The position numbers and the translations under genes were made by a program. 64,000 nt of DNA, taken from Saccharum officinarum (taxonomy: Eukaryota; Streptophyta; Magnoliopsida; Poales; Poaceae). The notes beneath the pieces are model-generated. The model did no database searches, was not told where the DNA came from, and worked only from the letters and a program-made list of their open reading frames with translations. This document shows, piece after piece, positions 20,552-33,051 of this stretch. The stretch is taken from contig CM036159.1 in assembly GCA_020631735.1 (NCBI GenBank), positions 15,973,511 through 16,037,510 of the forward strand, given 5' to 3'. Numbering within the stretch: the first letter of the stretch is position 1; each line of letters opens with the position of its first letter.

Positions 20552-23500
20552 GACGAAATAGCCATCTTCGTCCTCCAACTTTTCCTAAAGGCTCATTTTA
20601 GTCCTCCAACTTTCAAAAGGTCCAAATCAGTCCCTAAACAATTCATGGCAGGATCAATCTCGTCCATCAGCATCAACTAGTCACCACGTGTCCAGACTTC
20701 GTGGCAAAAGTCGCTGCTGCCCTCGCCCATCCTTTTGGAACCGGACGAGGCTCATGGCGTTCGTCTCCGTTTCCCCTCTTTGGTCTGTCGTTCTTCACCC
20801 AGCGTCGCTAGAGGAGGCGCCCAGTGCCGAGCCGCGAGAGGAGCAGCAGCAGCGCAGCAGCCGGGCCTCAGGTTCCTCTCTCTCATGTTTTCTCCGTCTC
20901 GTCCCCATTTCTACTCTCCCTATCTTGTTCCTCATGGCAGCTGCAAGGGTTTCTTGTGCCAAGCGCAGCGCAAGAAGGGGGTGAGGCGCGCCCCTTCTGG
21001 TGGTGGAGGCGGACACCTGCTCATACGCGACCACGACGTTTGAAGAGGAGTGGACGGTAAGATGAATGTGGAGCTGCCGATTTGATATGTTTTCCTGGTA
21101 GAATCTTTGAATCTGACCATATAGTGAATCTTTTAGGGCTGCAAAACAATGTCTGAATTTGAGGTACTGGAAGTTCGATTTCATTTTAATGGGGAATTTG
21201 TTCTTGATGCATCCAAGATATTGTATTGCGATGGGGATTATGGAGTGTCCCACATAGAGAAGGACAAGATATCTATCCCTGAACTTGAAGGCCACCTACT
21301 GGATCACACAACTTTTCCTAGATCTAGTAGGATGTACTGGTTGCCATATGGTGCAGATTTGAATACTAGAATGAGGTTACTTGTAGATGACAAGTCATGT
21401 TTGGACATGATTAATGAGCTGGGAACTGGTGGGGCTGTGGATATATACACCGAACCAATTAGGGTTGGCTGCAATGAAGAAAGTGAAACACAGTATGCGG
21501 ATGAGGATGTATTTGCCCTATTTCGAGATGACAATATCATGGATTTGGATCATACAGAACCTGTTGTCAATGAAGAAAATATTCAGGATGCTAACATGCT
21601 GCGTCTAGAAGGTCCAACCCAATGTCAGGATGGTCTGAATGATGATGAAGAAGAATCAGAATCAGAGAGTGGATGTCATGCAACAGGTTTCACAACCGAT
21701 GAAGATGATGAATTTAGGGAGATGAGAACTAAATACCAGAACTTTATGTTGAAAGCAAAGAAGAGAGGAGATATTCCATTGGACAACACAATTGAAGTGG
21801 ATGGCATACATTGTGCTGATCCTAACAGTACTGATCAGGCCTTAGAAGGTGGAGATGGTGTTCCATACTTTGATTCAGATGGAGATGCATCATATGATGA
21901 GGATAGTGATGGTGTAGTTACAAGAAGGAAGTGCAGGTTCCCAATATTTAATAGTTCTGCTGAGACTTCCCAGTTCTGTGTTGATATGTGCTTTAGAGGA
22001 AGGGATGAACTGAAGGATGCAATTGAGAGGTATGCTTTGAAGATGAAGACAAATATCAAATATGTGAAGAATGACCTAAAAAGGATTAGGGTTGTTTGTA
22101 GGTGGAAAGGTTGCCCTTGGCTTCTATATGCTTCACATAACTCAAGGTCAGATTGGTTTCAGATTAGAACTTATATTCCCAATCATGCTTGTTGTCCTGA
22201 GCTTAAAAATAAAAGATTATCTATAGGTAGGATATGTGACAAGTATGAGAGTACTATCAAGGCTAATCCATCTTGGAAGGCTAGAGCAATGAAGGAGACA
22301 GTACAAGAGGACATAGGAGTGGATGTGTCAATCACAATGATTAAGAGAGCAAAGGCACAAGTAGTGCAGAAAATAATGGACACTCAGACTGGTGAGTACT
22401 CCAAGTTGTTTGACTATGCTCTTGAGCTGCAGCGTAGTAATCCTAGAACTAGTGTGCATGTTGCCCTTGACCCAGAGGAAGAGGACCATGTGTTTCAAAG
22501 GTTCTACATATGTTTTGATGCATGTAGAAGAGGATTCTTAGATGGATGTAGGAGGGTAGTTGGTCTTGATGGTTGTTTCCTCAAGGGGCCATTGAAAGGT
22601 GGGTTGTTGTCAGCTATTGGCAGGGATGGTAATAATCAGATTTACCTAATTGCATGGGCTGTTGTGGAATATGAGAATAAAGATTCATGGAATTGGTTTC
22701 TTGGGCACCTTCAGAAAGATATCAGCATACCTATTGGAGCTGCAGGATGGGTGTTTATAACAGACCAACAAAAGGTAAATTTCTATCTACTTCTGTGCAT
22801 TTTATGTTGAAGTCATTCAAACAATATGTTTAAATCATTTTTTATTTTTTTGCAGGGGCTGCTCAGCGTGGTATCTACATTGTTTCCATTGGTTGAGCAT
22901 AGAATGTGTGCACGCCACATCTATGCCAACTGGAGAAAGAAACATAGGCTGCAAGAGTACCAAAAGAGGTTTTGGAAGATTGCAAAGGCACCTAATGAGC
23001 AGTTGTTTAAGCATTACAAGAGTAAGCTTGCTGCAAAAACTCCTCGGGGGTGGCTGGATTTAGAGAGAACAAATCCTATTCATTGGTCTCGAGCTTGGTT
23101 CAGACTTGGATCAAATTGTGAATCAGTTGACAACAACATGAGTGAATCATTCAATAGTTGGATTATAGAATCAAGGTTCAAGCCTATTATTACTATGTTG
23201 GAGGACATTAGGATCCTAGTGACTAGAAGAATCCAAGAAAATAGGAGTAACAGTTAGAGGTGGACAATGGCTGTTTGTCCTAACATTATCAGGAAATTCA
23301 ACAAGATTAGGCATAGGACACTGTTCTGTCATGTCTTGTGGAATGGTGATGCCGGATTTGAAGTGAGAGAGAAAAAATGGAGGTTCACAGTAGACCTTAC
23401 AAGCAAAACCTGCTCATGTAGGTACTGGCAAGTATATGGGATTCCATGCCAACATGCTTGTGCTGCCCTGTTCAAAATGGCGCAAGAGCCTAATAGTTAC

Positions 23501-24576
23501 ATAAATGACTGCTTCACACTTGAGACATACAAGAAGACATATCAACATGTACTGCAGCCAGTGGAACATGAATCGACTTGGCCTGTGTCTCCTAACCCAA
23601 AACCATTGCCTCCTAGAGTAAAAAAGATGCTAGGCCGACCAAAGAAAAATAGGAGAAAAGACCCTTCAGAACCAGTGAAATCAGGAACCAAGTCGTCAAA
23701 AGTTGGTACTAAAATTAGATGTCGTCGCTGTGGAAATTATGGTCACAACTCGAGGACATGCTTTGTCAAAATGGTGTTTACTGAATTTACTATTTCCACT
23801 TAATGCACTATTTTCATTACTTACTCATTTTACTAACTTGGTATGTATTGCATAGCAGCAAGAACATGTTGGATCATCTAATCATCCTGCCATCAGTTCA
23901 AGACATAGTACCCCGCTGGCAATTGAACTTGCACAGTCGCAGCAAACTAAAGGAAAGTCCAAAGCGGCATCATCAAGTTAGAGTAAGATGCCTGAGGATT
24001 CATCATTTATACAGGTTAGTAATATTGATGGCATGTCCATGGTACAACCTAAGTAAAAATTTTTGTTTGCCTAAATTAGCTTTGGTATTTATAGTCTGGC
24101 CATAAGAGAAGACTGATATCTCTTGGAGAGAGTGCCCAAGCATCTGCAAAGTCAAGTGCTCAAGCATCTGTGAAGGCATCTGGTGGAGGGAGTGCTTCTG
24201 TCGTCATTGAGACCAACGCTGGGACTACTGGCTCATTTGCAAAGGCAACAATCAATGTGCAAGGAGGACGTGCATCTGCAAACATCCAGTCCTCATCAGT
24301 TGGACATGGAGCAACAGCAGGACAAAGTAGCTCTTCTCATAAAAAAGCATCAACACGTCTGGTGCATCCAAAGAAAAAGATGTAATTTGAAGGCAAAAAT
24401 ATTAATGCCTTTGTATTTTTGTGAACACTAGGATTATATTAAAAACCTGAGCATCAGACATGCTATGTTAAATTTGTGAACACTAGTATTATTTCATTCC
24501 ATAGTGACGTTGGGTTACTCTATAGCTGAAGACTAGCATATGCCACTTCAGTGCCCTAATCAGATTTTACTTTTAG
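20552..24576 (+). mobile_element. Mutator-like element (MULE), left part, cut by the gap (copy A)
   Basis: It starts GACGAAATAGCC right after the 9-bp sequence TTAGAAAAA (20543-20551), which is the target duplication seen on both sides of the full copy B element. The left TIR is about 340 bp. The right TIR and the GRF-finger gene are missing because the contig ends at 24576. Confidence 0.9.
21149..24385 (+). pseudogene. mudrA-like: MuDR-type MULE transposase with a nonsense codon (copy A)
   Basis: Cut-and-paste transposase. The coding start is ATG 21149, after a 5' UTR intron (donor near 21057, acceptor TTTTAG before 21136). An N-terminal acidic region is followed by the MuDR DNA-binding domain (CRWKGCPW...NHACC, near residue 300). 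The DDE domain follows: first Asp in LDGCFLKG, second in ITDQQKG across a phase-0 intron (22775-22855), Glu in NNMSESFN. Then come a SWIM finger (CSC..., PCQHACAA) and a CCHC knuckle (CRRCGNYGHNSRTC). Later exons after introns near 23774 and 24095 give a Ser/Ala-rich tail with basic HPKKKM at the end. An in-frame TAG at 23255-23257 breaks it between the DDE and SWIM parts, and the same stop is in copy B. Confidence 0.9.
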
Positions 24577-24676
24577 NNNNNNNNNNNNNNNNNNNNNNNN
24601 NNNNNNNNNNNNNNNNNNNNNNNNNNNNNNNNNNNNNNNNNNNNNNNNNNNNNNNNNNNNNNNNNNNNNNNNNNNN
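24577..24676. other. Assembly gap, 100 N
   Basis: Exactly 100 undetermined bases, a common placeholder for a gap of unknown size. The left contig ends inside the MULE and the right contig starts inside the R 5' LTR. Confidence 1.
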
Positions 24677-25493
24677 GGGCCCCTACCTTTTCCTGCTAAA
24701 GGAACACGACCCCCTACTGTAACACGCTGCTATGGGCATGCACAAGCCCCTACCTTTTCTTGCTAAGGAACAAGAGTTCGCCGCGTTGCGCAGGATTGTC
24801 TGGGAGCTTGTAACACCTGATTCATAATCCGATCAAGGCTTCCACGGTTCTTTCTTGCCCCCACGGCAGTAACAGGGAGAAGCTACGCTACGCCGCACCC
24901 TATCATGTCCACCTCAATGGGATGGGGAGCAACGGCCGTCCAGGCCCCCCACCTTTTCGTCGGCACAGCTTCAGGGCCACGAAATCTTCTTCATCATGAC
25001 ACCATGTCAGGGTATGGCCTCGCCACATCAACTATGATACGTCTACAACCATGTCATGCCACCACCACGATGACGACTGTGCGAATGCACAAGTTGAGAG
25101 GAAAGCTAGGAATATGAGCACCTTAGGGCCTTTTCTTTCTATTTTCGTACATCCAGATACTGTAAGCCGACCCCTCCCTTTGCATACTATAAAAGGGGAG
25201 GAAAGGACCCTCGATAGGACACGTTGGACAACGCCCAGCAATGAAAATGTATTAAGCACACACTCAAACACTCGAACACACCTGGGAGTTATCCCTCTCT
25301 CGACTAGCTTGTATCCCTCTATTACAAGCACTTTGGTATAAAGCAACACGAGCAGGAACGAGCACTAGAAGTAGGACGTTCAGCCCGAACCAGTATAAAC
25401 TTTGTATTCGCCTTGCACACCATCGGAGGCTCCGACGCGCAACATCATTCACTTGTCTCGTCTCTAGACGCCCCCTGTTCTAGAACACCGACA
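24677..25493 (+). repeat. R 5' LTR, partial (about 0.3 kb missing in the gap)
   Basis: It aligns with the two R 3' LTRs up to ACACCGACA at 25491-25493, with TATAAAA at 25188-25194. Next to the gap, a GCCCCTACCTTTT segment appears twice within 75 bp, so there is a small local duplication or an assembly join. Confidence 0.85.
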
Positions 25494-25494
25494 G

Positions 25495-25513
25495 TTGGCA
25501 CGCCAGGTAGGGG
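25495..25513 (+). other. Primer-binding region of R
   Basis: TTGGCACGCCAGGTAGGGG follows the LTR end directly. This is close to the TTGGCGCGCCAGGTAGGGG block seen at this place in many grass gypsy elements. The tRNA was not assigned. Confidence 0.6.
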
Positions 25514-25589
25514 AGCTCTGCGCGTCACGTTCTATTCCACCAAGTCTCCGATGGTCGAAAACGACATCAACTTTGCTCCGAGCTCCCAC

Positions 25590-26072
25590 ATCTAGTTTGG
25601 AAGCCTTGAGTTCGTCGTCATCGGGGAGGGCTACGACCTCGACCTCCTTCCACCGACCGGTGAGCCCGCCAACTTCTCCGAGCTGGCGGCCAACCTATGA
25701 CTCCGCTCTAACGAATTGAAGGGCACATGGCCCAACAAGTTTAGCTACCCCAGCATACCACAAGTCGGCCAGCCCTGCCATGACAAGAAGATTCATAAAT
25801 CATCAACAAACATCTATCATCTCAATCTAGAGGCAGGAGAGGTACCAAAGGATCTACCCCAACAACTCATGCGCTCCATTGCCGATGTCCTGGCATCGGT
25901 CGAGACAAGCTCCAGCTCCGACAATGACAACAACGACAAAGGCGGCACCGGCTTCACTAGGCTTCGGGAGATGCAACGCTTTTTGCGCATCAGCAACTAC
26001 CTCCTCGATGACGAGCCATGCAATGACGACTTCGTTGATCGCTTCGACGGCCACGAGCTTTCATGGCCATAA
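25590..26072 (+). pseudogene. gag: R gag N-terminal relic
   Basis: An early part with in-frame breaks (GSLEFVVIGEGYDLDLL, PTGEPANFSELAANL) runs into an open frame 25716-26072 ending at TAA. It has an acidic region and a motif TGFTRLREMQRF. The position right after the primer-binding region and the character of the sequence fit the start of gag in R-type elements. No zinc knuckle or capsid core remains, so most of gag is deleted. Confidence 0.5.
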
Positions 26073-26848
26073 AGGGAACAACTAGGTCTCTAGACAGAAG
26101 TTGGTAAAACAATCGTCGAGCCCACCTCCTATTGTTTTCATTATTAATACTGCTATTAAGTTGCTCTTAAAAATCTTCCTTTAAGTTGCTCTTCATATCC
26201 CTTGCAATGTTGTATATACAAAGTCATCATATGCATCATGGTCATACATGCATCATGCTGTATCATTTGCACACGGTCCGAATCTGGCTCTGGAGTTCGT
26301 AGGCTAGCCATGCGGAGGGGTTTCGACAATCGCTCCAAGCCAACATAGTGGGGGATGAATTAGGAGTGGCACACTAGCGGCCAGTACCTGGTTGCACCGA
26401 GCACCATATGGGACTTTTCGATCCATGTTCGAGTCTTGATGAACACTAGTCCAGGGTATTTTATCGAAAAAAGGCAATGAGCCATCGGGGACGGTCGAAC
26501 GATCCTGGTTACCCTATTGAACCAGTCTTCAAGAGCTCGGGGTCGGTCACTAGCTACCTCCGTTGAATCCCAATCGAATGGGAACCGGGGCCCCACTCGA
26601 ACTGAAAAACTCATTAGCAACTCAAACGGGCACCACGTTTCGACCCTAGGCGAGAGGGATGACGTGCTGTTGTCTAACCTCTCCTTCTTTGCAGAGAAGA
26701 AGCATGAGGGGAATGCATTGGGCCTCCTGACCAGATCGACGTATGGGCAAAGATTTTTGGAGGCTCAGATTCATACGCATAACTACTTTCTCAATTCAAA
26801 GGCCCATATGCAGGTACGACGTCTACCCGGGCTACTGTCCTCCTGCAC

Positions 26849-27098
26849 TTAGCCAAGTACCAGCAGTCACTTCGGCGATACCACGCCCGATGCATCCACG
26901 GCCGAGCATTCAACATGGGTGACCTAGTACTCCGGTTGAAGCAGAGCAATAAGGAAAAACATAAGCTAACCCCACTATGGGAAGGTCCTTACATCGTCGC
27001 AGAGGTACTTCACCCCGGCACCTACAAGATAACAACTATGAAGGCGAGGTCTTCATCAACGCGTGGAACATCAAATAGCTACGTCGCTTTTACCCTTG
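26849..27098 (+). pseudogene. pol: R integrase C-terminal relic
   Basis: The frame reads LAKYQQSLRRYH and then the GDLVLRLKQ...KLTPLWEGPYIV block typical of the end of Ty3/gypsy integrases. A frameshift near 27035 and a nonsense codon before LRRFYP break it. Protease, reverse transcriptase and RNase H are absent, so R cannot move on its own. Confidence 0.8.
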
Positions 27099-27112
27099 AA
27101 AAGCATTCTTAA

Positions 27113-28801
27113 TATGCTTATGTAAATAGTCGATTTCCAAATAAAATAAGAGAAGCTCTCATTATCTCCGAATTTACTGTCTCCAAAAAGTGAAACCCGA
27201 CTCAACCAGCGGTCCGAGTTGGGCCTCACTCGGGGGCTAACAGGGGAACCCCTCCCACCAGCAAGTGTCAAAAAAAAATTTACCACAGCCAGGTAATCGA
27301 TTCTTTCTTGGTGTAGAGGGAAGGACTAGCCGGATTACGAAAATCCCACACCTCAGCGGTTATGGTACATTCGCCCACCAACCTGAACCCAAAGAAACCA
27401 GATCGCACTCCAAAAAAGCATTCATAAACCAACACAGCGTAAAAAGCTAGTAAACACTTACTAAAACAAAAGGCATGTCAAAACAAAAAGACTTATGCAA
27501 GAAGGCCTCAAAGGCCGATACCTTGCCCAGAATCTAAAGTCTTTACACGGGCACCACAGCCCGACATGTTATTCACATGTCAACAGGAGGAGGAACAACA
27601 TCTTCTTCAAACCTGGCCGCCAGGATCACTGCGGGTGCCTGGGCCTCTGTGTCGGTGGTGTCCAAACACCTCGTTAGGAGCATCAAGGTAACCATCACAG
27701 AGCTACTAGATTAACCTCATAATGAGACATGCAGACGGCGAACACGCGATGGACACCGAAATGCAATGCATCCCTCACAAGGTCTCGGACCTGCCCAAAG
27801 GCAAGCGAGAGGCGTTCACGCATCGAGACCTCCTAAGTTCCAGCAAGGACTACCCCCAAGGCATCGCACAGCAATCTAGCAGTGACACGCAGCTCAGAAT
27901 GCTCGTTGTTCACTGCCGCCAGGGTACCTTATACCGACGACAGCTCCGTCTCGAGCTCACCAACCCTGGCCCTCAGCCCTGGGCAAGGGGAGAGAAGTAA
28001 GAAGCAATCACGAGAAAAGCCATGATATCCAAGCAAGAACAACCCCACTCACCTGTGACCTCCGCGGACCGAACACGGAGTTGGTTGACCGCCCAAGTCG
28101 CCACCGACTTGAATGGGTGCAATCTATGGTTCTCGGCAACAAGTTGGGTGGCGCTCCGCACGGTCATCTTCCATCACTCAAGCATGGCATCCCATTCACG
28201 GTGGATCATGCGATACTATTGGAATAACAGGTCCCGGTCAGCAAGAGTGCGCCAGTACTCTCGGCGGACGGAGACGAGACCAGATCAGAGTGCCCCATTT
28301 TCTGCCAACAACACCTCACGATCGGTCAACACTTCTTGAGCCACTTCGGTAGCCTGACGAGCACTCTTGGAGGAAGCCACCGCAGCCTTTGCCTCTCCTT
28401 CAGCACGAGCGATGGCCTCCTAAAGCTAGGCATGGAGCTCTGTCATCTCTCCCTCAAGGATGGTCAGCTGCTGCTGAGTGGCGCTCAATTGCGATTCAAT
28501 CACAGCGGTCCGCTGAGTCTCTTCAGGCAGCCGCGCCCACGCCTCCTGGCCTTGGCAAATGAAGTCGGACTTCGCCCGGTTGTACGCAAGGAGTGCCTGC
28601 GTGAAAGAATCGCATCAGAAACATACTGCACATGTCGGGGCAGAAGCAGAAAAGTCAAAAAGCACCACCAACCAACCTGACCCGACGCCTGCATCTGGTT
28701 CCACTGCCTCTGCTCCTCGACATCATCCAAAACGAAGGAGAGCAGTAGCCCGAGCAGTCCTTGACGCGGCTCGTCTTGACAGCGGGCCTCGGGTTCTGTC
28801 C
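27113..28801. other. R internal 3' region without assignable genes
   Basis: Downstream of the pol relic I see several short ORFs on both strands without a recognised domain. Part of it may be the 3' portion of the antisense gene. Confidence 0.4.
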
Positions 28802-31130
28802 TCACCAAGGACAGGAGACAGGAAGGGGTTGCCGCTCCACTTCTGATGAGGTTAAAGCCTCAGCGGGATAGGACGACGTCCCCACCGGTTCGAAAACCTT
28901 ACCGGCTTTGTCGTGCATCCTTGGCATGGGCTGCTCACCGACAGTAGGTGGCTCCGTGTCGTCTCTCGATCCGGTGTCACCAGTCGCACCAGGCGCACAT
29001 ATTGCGGTTGTGGTAGCCGGTGGCACCTCCCAAGGGGTGGCCGCGTCATCATCCAGAACGATGACCTCAACGGCAGGGTCGGAACCACCCGGCTGTACCG
29101 CCCCCTCTGGAGCAATCGCGGCGGGCGCCATGACTGGAGGGGATGGACCGAGAAGAGGCTAACCAGTGGAGGTGGCGTAGGGTCTGACCCCAGAAGGGCT
29201 TTGGACCTGTCATTTTAGCCTCTTCCACAGTACAAGCGATGGGGTGCGAAAGCCCGTCCCACTGCGTAAAACCAAGCATTAGCGTGATGCACATCCAACT
29301 ACCAGTGTTCGAAGGAGGAAAGCATGAACATACCTTGACGCCTTTGGACGCCCATGCTTCTAAGAAGCCTTGGAGGACTGAGCTCCTCCCTCTAAAGCGC
29401 AAGGAGTTCACCCTACCCCCATGGTACTAGAGTCTACCCCAGTCGCCATAGGGATGGACCCCACTGCCATCATGACGGCGTTGGAATCCGTCCTCTCCAC
29501 CGGGACGGTGGAACCATCCAACGCTGCGCCCTGGAAAGGACCCTCCTCTACAGCAACGACAAGAGGCGCCTCCCTTCCCACGGTACCAAGATTCACCTCC
29601 ACTACTGCAGAGATGGTCATCTCTGGCACTCGGAGGCTCACCCCCGACGTTGTGGCCTCAACACCTTCCCTGGCAGCCTCGGAGGTAACTGCCTCTGATG
29701 AAAGGGGAGGCGGAGACGGAGGAACGATCAGCCGACGGGGACAAAGCCCACTTGATTCTGCCCTAGAGTGGCAGGAACCGCTCAGGGACCCATGACTTCA
29801 GGATAGGGAGGCACCCCAAGGTCCGAATCACCGGACCCATGAGGCACCGCCTAGGTGGAGGAAGATGGCCCCCTCAACGCATTGGTCCTGTCCTCTAGCA
29901 CAGACTGTCCATGAACTGCCATCATCATCATCATCCTCTCCCTAGTCTGTTTCCTCCTCGGTGGACTCTTCTTCCTCCTCCCCAGCGGCCCATTGCTTCT
30001 TCCGCCACATTTCACGTTCCTCATGCTTTGCGGGCCCTGGCAACATTGTCTAGAAGTCACTTTTGTTTGTGACCCCATTCTACTTCAGCTCGGGCCTGAT
30101 TCTGCTACCAAATCGCCAGGTCCGGGAGTGGGGGATCCAGCACACGCACCATACAAAGCTTCCCCTGCTCGAATATCGCACAGTGAGGCATATGGCAGAA
30201 ATCGAAGGAAACTACGAAATCGCAAAGAAAGAATGCCTTACGAAATCAACGACTTTGTGGTCAGGACGCATACGGGGATGGATGCCGAGCTCGATGTCCA
30301 TGATCGTGATCCCCAATGCGGACTTGACGCGCTTCTTGACCTCGGCACGATCGAGAGGTGCCGCCACAAGCACCGTCCCCTCTAGGGATGCCCCCGGCAC
30401 CATGTCAAAAAGGCGCCGCTCTCGGCGCATCAGGGGCAAGACCCTCCATGCATGATAGGCGGCGATAACTCTAGTGCCCGTCATGCCAGCATTTACCAGG
30501 CACCGCACGGCCTGGAGTAGATTGGATCCTCTTCATCTCCGGCTACGGGGGGCGTACATCCATTTCTCGAGCGCGTCCTTGTACCAGCGGCCCGTGAAAT
30601 TGGGAAGGGGCGTGTCATCGTGATTTCTGAAGTAAAACCACTTTTGGTGCCACCCCTTGTTGGAAGAAACCCCCTTCATGGGGATGTACTCATCGGATCG
30701 GGAATAACGGAGCTGGAGCGCACAGCTACCGATATACATCGGCGATGAACCTCCCTTCTTCGAGGATTTGAGGAAGACAGACCTGAAAAAGTAGTACTTT
30801 CACAAGATGTGGTTAGGCTCAATGTCCAAATAACCCTCGCACAAAGCAGCAAAGGCGGCAGCTTGCTGAATCGAGTTCGAATTCAGGTTCTACAGCTCGA
30901 GCTCATAGTGGTGAAGGATCCAGCGGATGAATCTATCCACTAGCATCCTGAATCCATGCTTGTGAAATCAAATGAAACTAACCACATACCCAGGAGGGCA
31001 GGCCGATTCCCGCTCATCACCGGGAACAATCCACTCCAGCCGATTCGGGTCGACGTTAGGGGTGGAGGAAGCCCTCCTCCACCAGCTTCTGGGCATCCTT
31101 GGGAACGAAAGAGGAAACCGATCATGGCTC
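28802..31130 (-). pseudogene. Antisense extra gene of R: 'putative gypsy type transposon' family (PF04195-like), broken
   Basis: On the strand opposite gag-pol, one frame from about 31130 to 30530 carries the N-terminal domain of this grass retroelement family: ACPPGYVVSF, FHKHGF, IRWILHHYELEL, IQQAAAFAALCEGYL, then MKGVSSNKGWHQKWFYF and PLPNFTGRW. Three in-frame stops lie within it (after SFI, after ELEL, after NHIL). Minus-strand frames at 30212-30508 and 28802-29131 (acidic, Pro/Ala-rich) fit its middle and tail. Such antisense genes are known in Tat-lineage elements; their role is unknown. Dead copy. Confidence 0.65.
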
Positions 31131-31982
31131 CATTGGAGAAGGCTGGGAGGCGCTTTGGTGGTGGCGACAGCGATGAGAAGAAAGGGCAGAGGAGACGACT
31201 GTGCAAGGAAAAGAGGAGGGTTCCAGATTGCAAAGAGGGCGACGCAAGGTAGATGGGGTACCACGCCAACGCTATTAACCTCCCTTTGACAATCAGGGAC
31301 CCACCACCACCGTGAAAACCTTAGAAGCCAAGCCACATCATCACACTACTCCCATCCACCACACTCAATTACCTCTGACAAAAACCACCACTGCACGCTT
31401 TCACCTTCCTTTCCACACAACTGATCACCAGCGCGTCCGTGGGCTAACCATGGGCCGCGGTAAAGGGAAAAACACCTTTCACCAAGACTCACCCAGAAAG
31501 GCCTTTTTTGGGCCCAAAAGAATACACAAAAATTGTACCAAGAGCCGGCGGGCGGTGATTGGGACGGCCCACATACTTCAAGCCAAGTTTCAGAGGCCCA
31601 TGGAGGAAATCGAAGGACTTGGTGTGAAGAACCATTGCAAAGAGAAGAGGCTTGGGGGTGGATCCCACCGTGACTAGCCAACCGCTGGTCAAGGACACCC
31701 GGTCTCTGCAGCATTCCAACTTTCATAGAGCAAGGGCTCAGGGGCTGACCCCACCTTGTCAGCCTAACGAACGACCAAAGTTGCCCACAACTCTATGATC
31801 ACGCGCTTGAATCTCAGTCCTTGAAGGGGTACACTACCCCTCCAAGGCCTCGGGGGCTACACCCGACGGGTGCGCTCGCGCGCACACACCAGAAAAATCC
31901 TCGAGAACACGAAACAAATTGATCGCTCATCTCTAAGCCTCTAGAAGAATAAAACTTATTCCTCTAAAGGCTCGGAGGCTAC

Positions 31983-33051
31983 TGTCGGGTATCAGCAAAA
32001 CAGGGTACCTCATTTTCATCACAAAACCACCCACCAAGGCAAATATTACGGCCCACGGCCCATCACAGCCAGCCCAGGCTTTACTCCGCTCAAAACCAAA
32101 GCTAAAGGACAAGCACCCGAGCCCCCCAGCGCTCCTCCGCTTCGTCAGACCCCTCTCCGTCTCGTTCGACCCCCGTGATGTCATCTAGGCGTCCGAGCCC
32201 TATGACATCATCAAGGCGCTCGACCCCTTTGCACAGTTACTGCTTCGCTCAACCCCCTACTGTAACACACTGCTATGGGCACGCACGAGCCCCTACCTTT
32301 TCTTGCTAAGGAACAGGAGCTCGCCACGTCGCACAGGATTATCTGGGAACTTGTAACACCTGATTCATAATCCGATCAAGGCTTCCACGGTTCTTTCTCG
32401 CCCCCATGGCAGTAACAAGGAGAAGCTACGCTACGCCACACCCTACCATATTCACCTCAATGGGACAGGGAGCAACGACCGTCCAGGCCCCCCACCTTTT
32501 TGCTGGTATAGCTTCAGGGCCACGAAATCTTCTTCATCATGACACCATGTCAGGGTATGGCATTGCCACGTCAACTGTGATACATCTAAAACCACGGCAT
32601 GCCACCACCACGATGACGACTGTGCAAATGCATGAACTGAGAGGAAGTTAGGAATAGGGAGCACATTAGGGCTTTTTTCTTTCTATTTTCGTACAACCAG
32701 ATACTGTAACCCGACCTCTCCCTTTGCATACTATAAAAGGGGAGGGAAGGACCCTCGACAGGACACGTTAGACAACGCCCAGCAACGGCAATGTACTAAG
32801 CATACACTCAAACACTCGAACACACCCAAATACAGAGACCTGGGAGCTATCCCTCTCTCAACCAACTTGTATCCCCTACTACAAGCACTTCGGTGCAAAG
32901 CAACATGAGCAGCAGCGAGCACTAGAAGTAGGGACGTTCAGCCCGAACTAGTATAAACCTTGTGTCCGCCTTGCACACCATCGGAGGCTCCGACGCGCGG
33001 CATCATTCACTTGTCTCGTCTCTACACACCCCCTATTCTAGAACACCGACA
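31983..33051 (+). repeat. R 3' LTR (1069 bp)
   Basis: TGTCGGGTATC to ACACCGACA, with TATAAAA at 32732-32738. It is nearly the same as the copy A LTR and visibly more diverged from the R 5' LTR at 24677-25493. The A and B LTRs are therefore copies of one LTR by duplication, not two LTRs of one insertion. Confidence 0.9.

Larger units (their letters stand above)
7801..24576 (+). repeat. Copy A of a ~17-kb direct duplication
   Basis: This block matches 31823-48883 in the same order and orientation from the R internal tail to the middle of the MULE, where it stops at the assembly gap. Most stretches are nearly identical. Differences include a Stowaway insertion only in copy B, a shorter microsatellite in copy A, and several small indels. 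The spacing drifts from 24022 to 24307 bp because of these indels. Confidence 0.95.
24677..33051 (+). mobile_element. R: Ty3/gypsy retrotransposon, decayed, 5' LTR clipped by the gap
   Basis: The order is 5' LTR (partial), primer-binding region, gag relic, integrase C-terminal relic, long 3' non-pol region carrying an antisense gene, polypurine-like stretch, 3' LTR. Most of pol is deleted. Antisense genes of this type are known from Tat-lineage elements of grasses, so R is probably a Tat-lineage element. It belongs to copy B of the duplicated block from 31823 on. Confidence 0.85.

Noticed and set aside
20795..21295. 166-residue minus ORF over the MULE left end
   Set aside because: Antisense to the TIR, 5' UTR and transposase start; the TIR is GC-rich and opens frames by chance.
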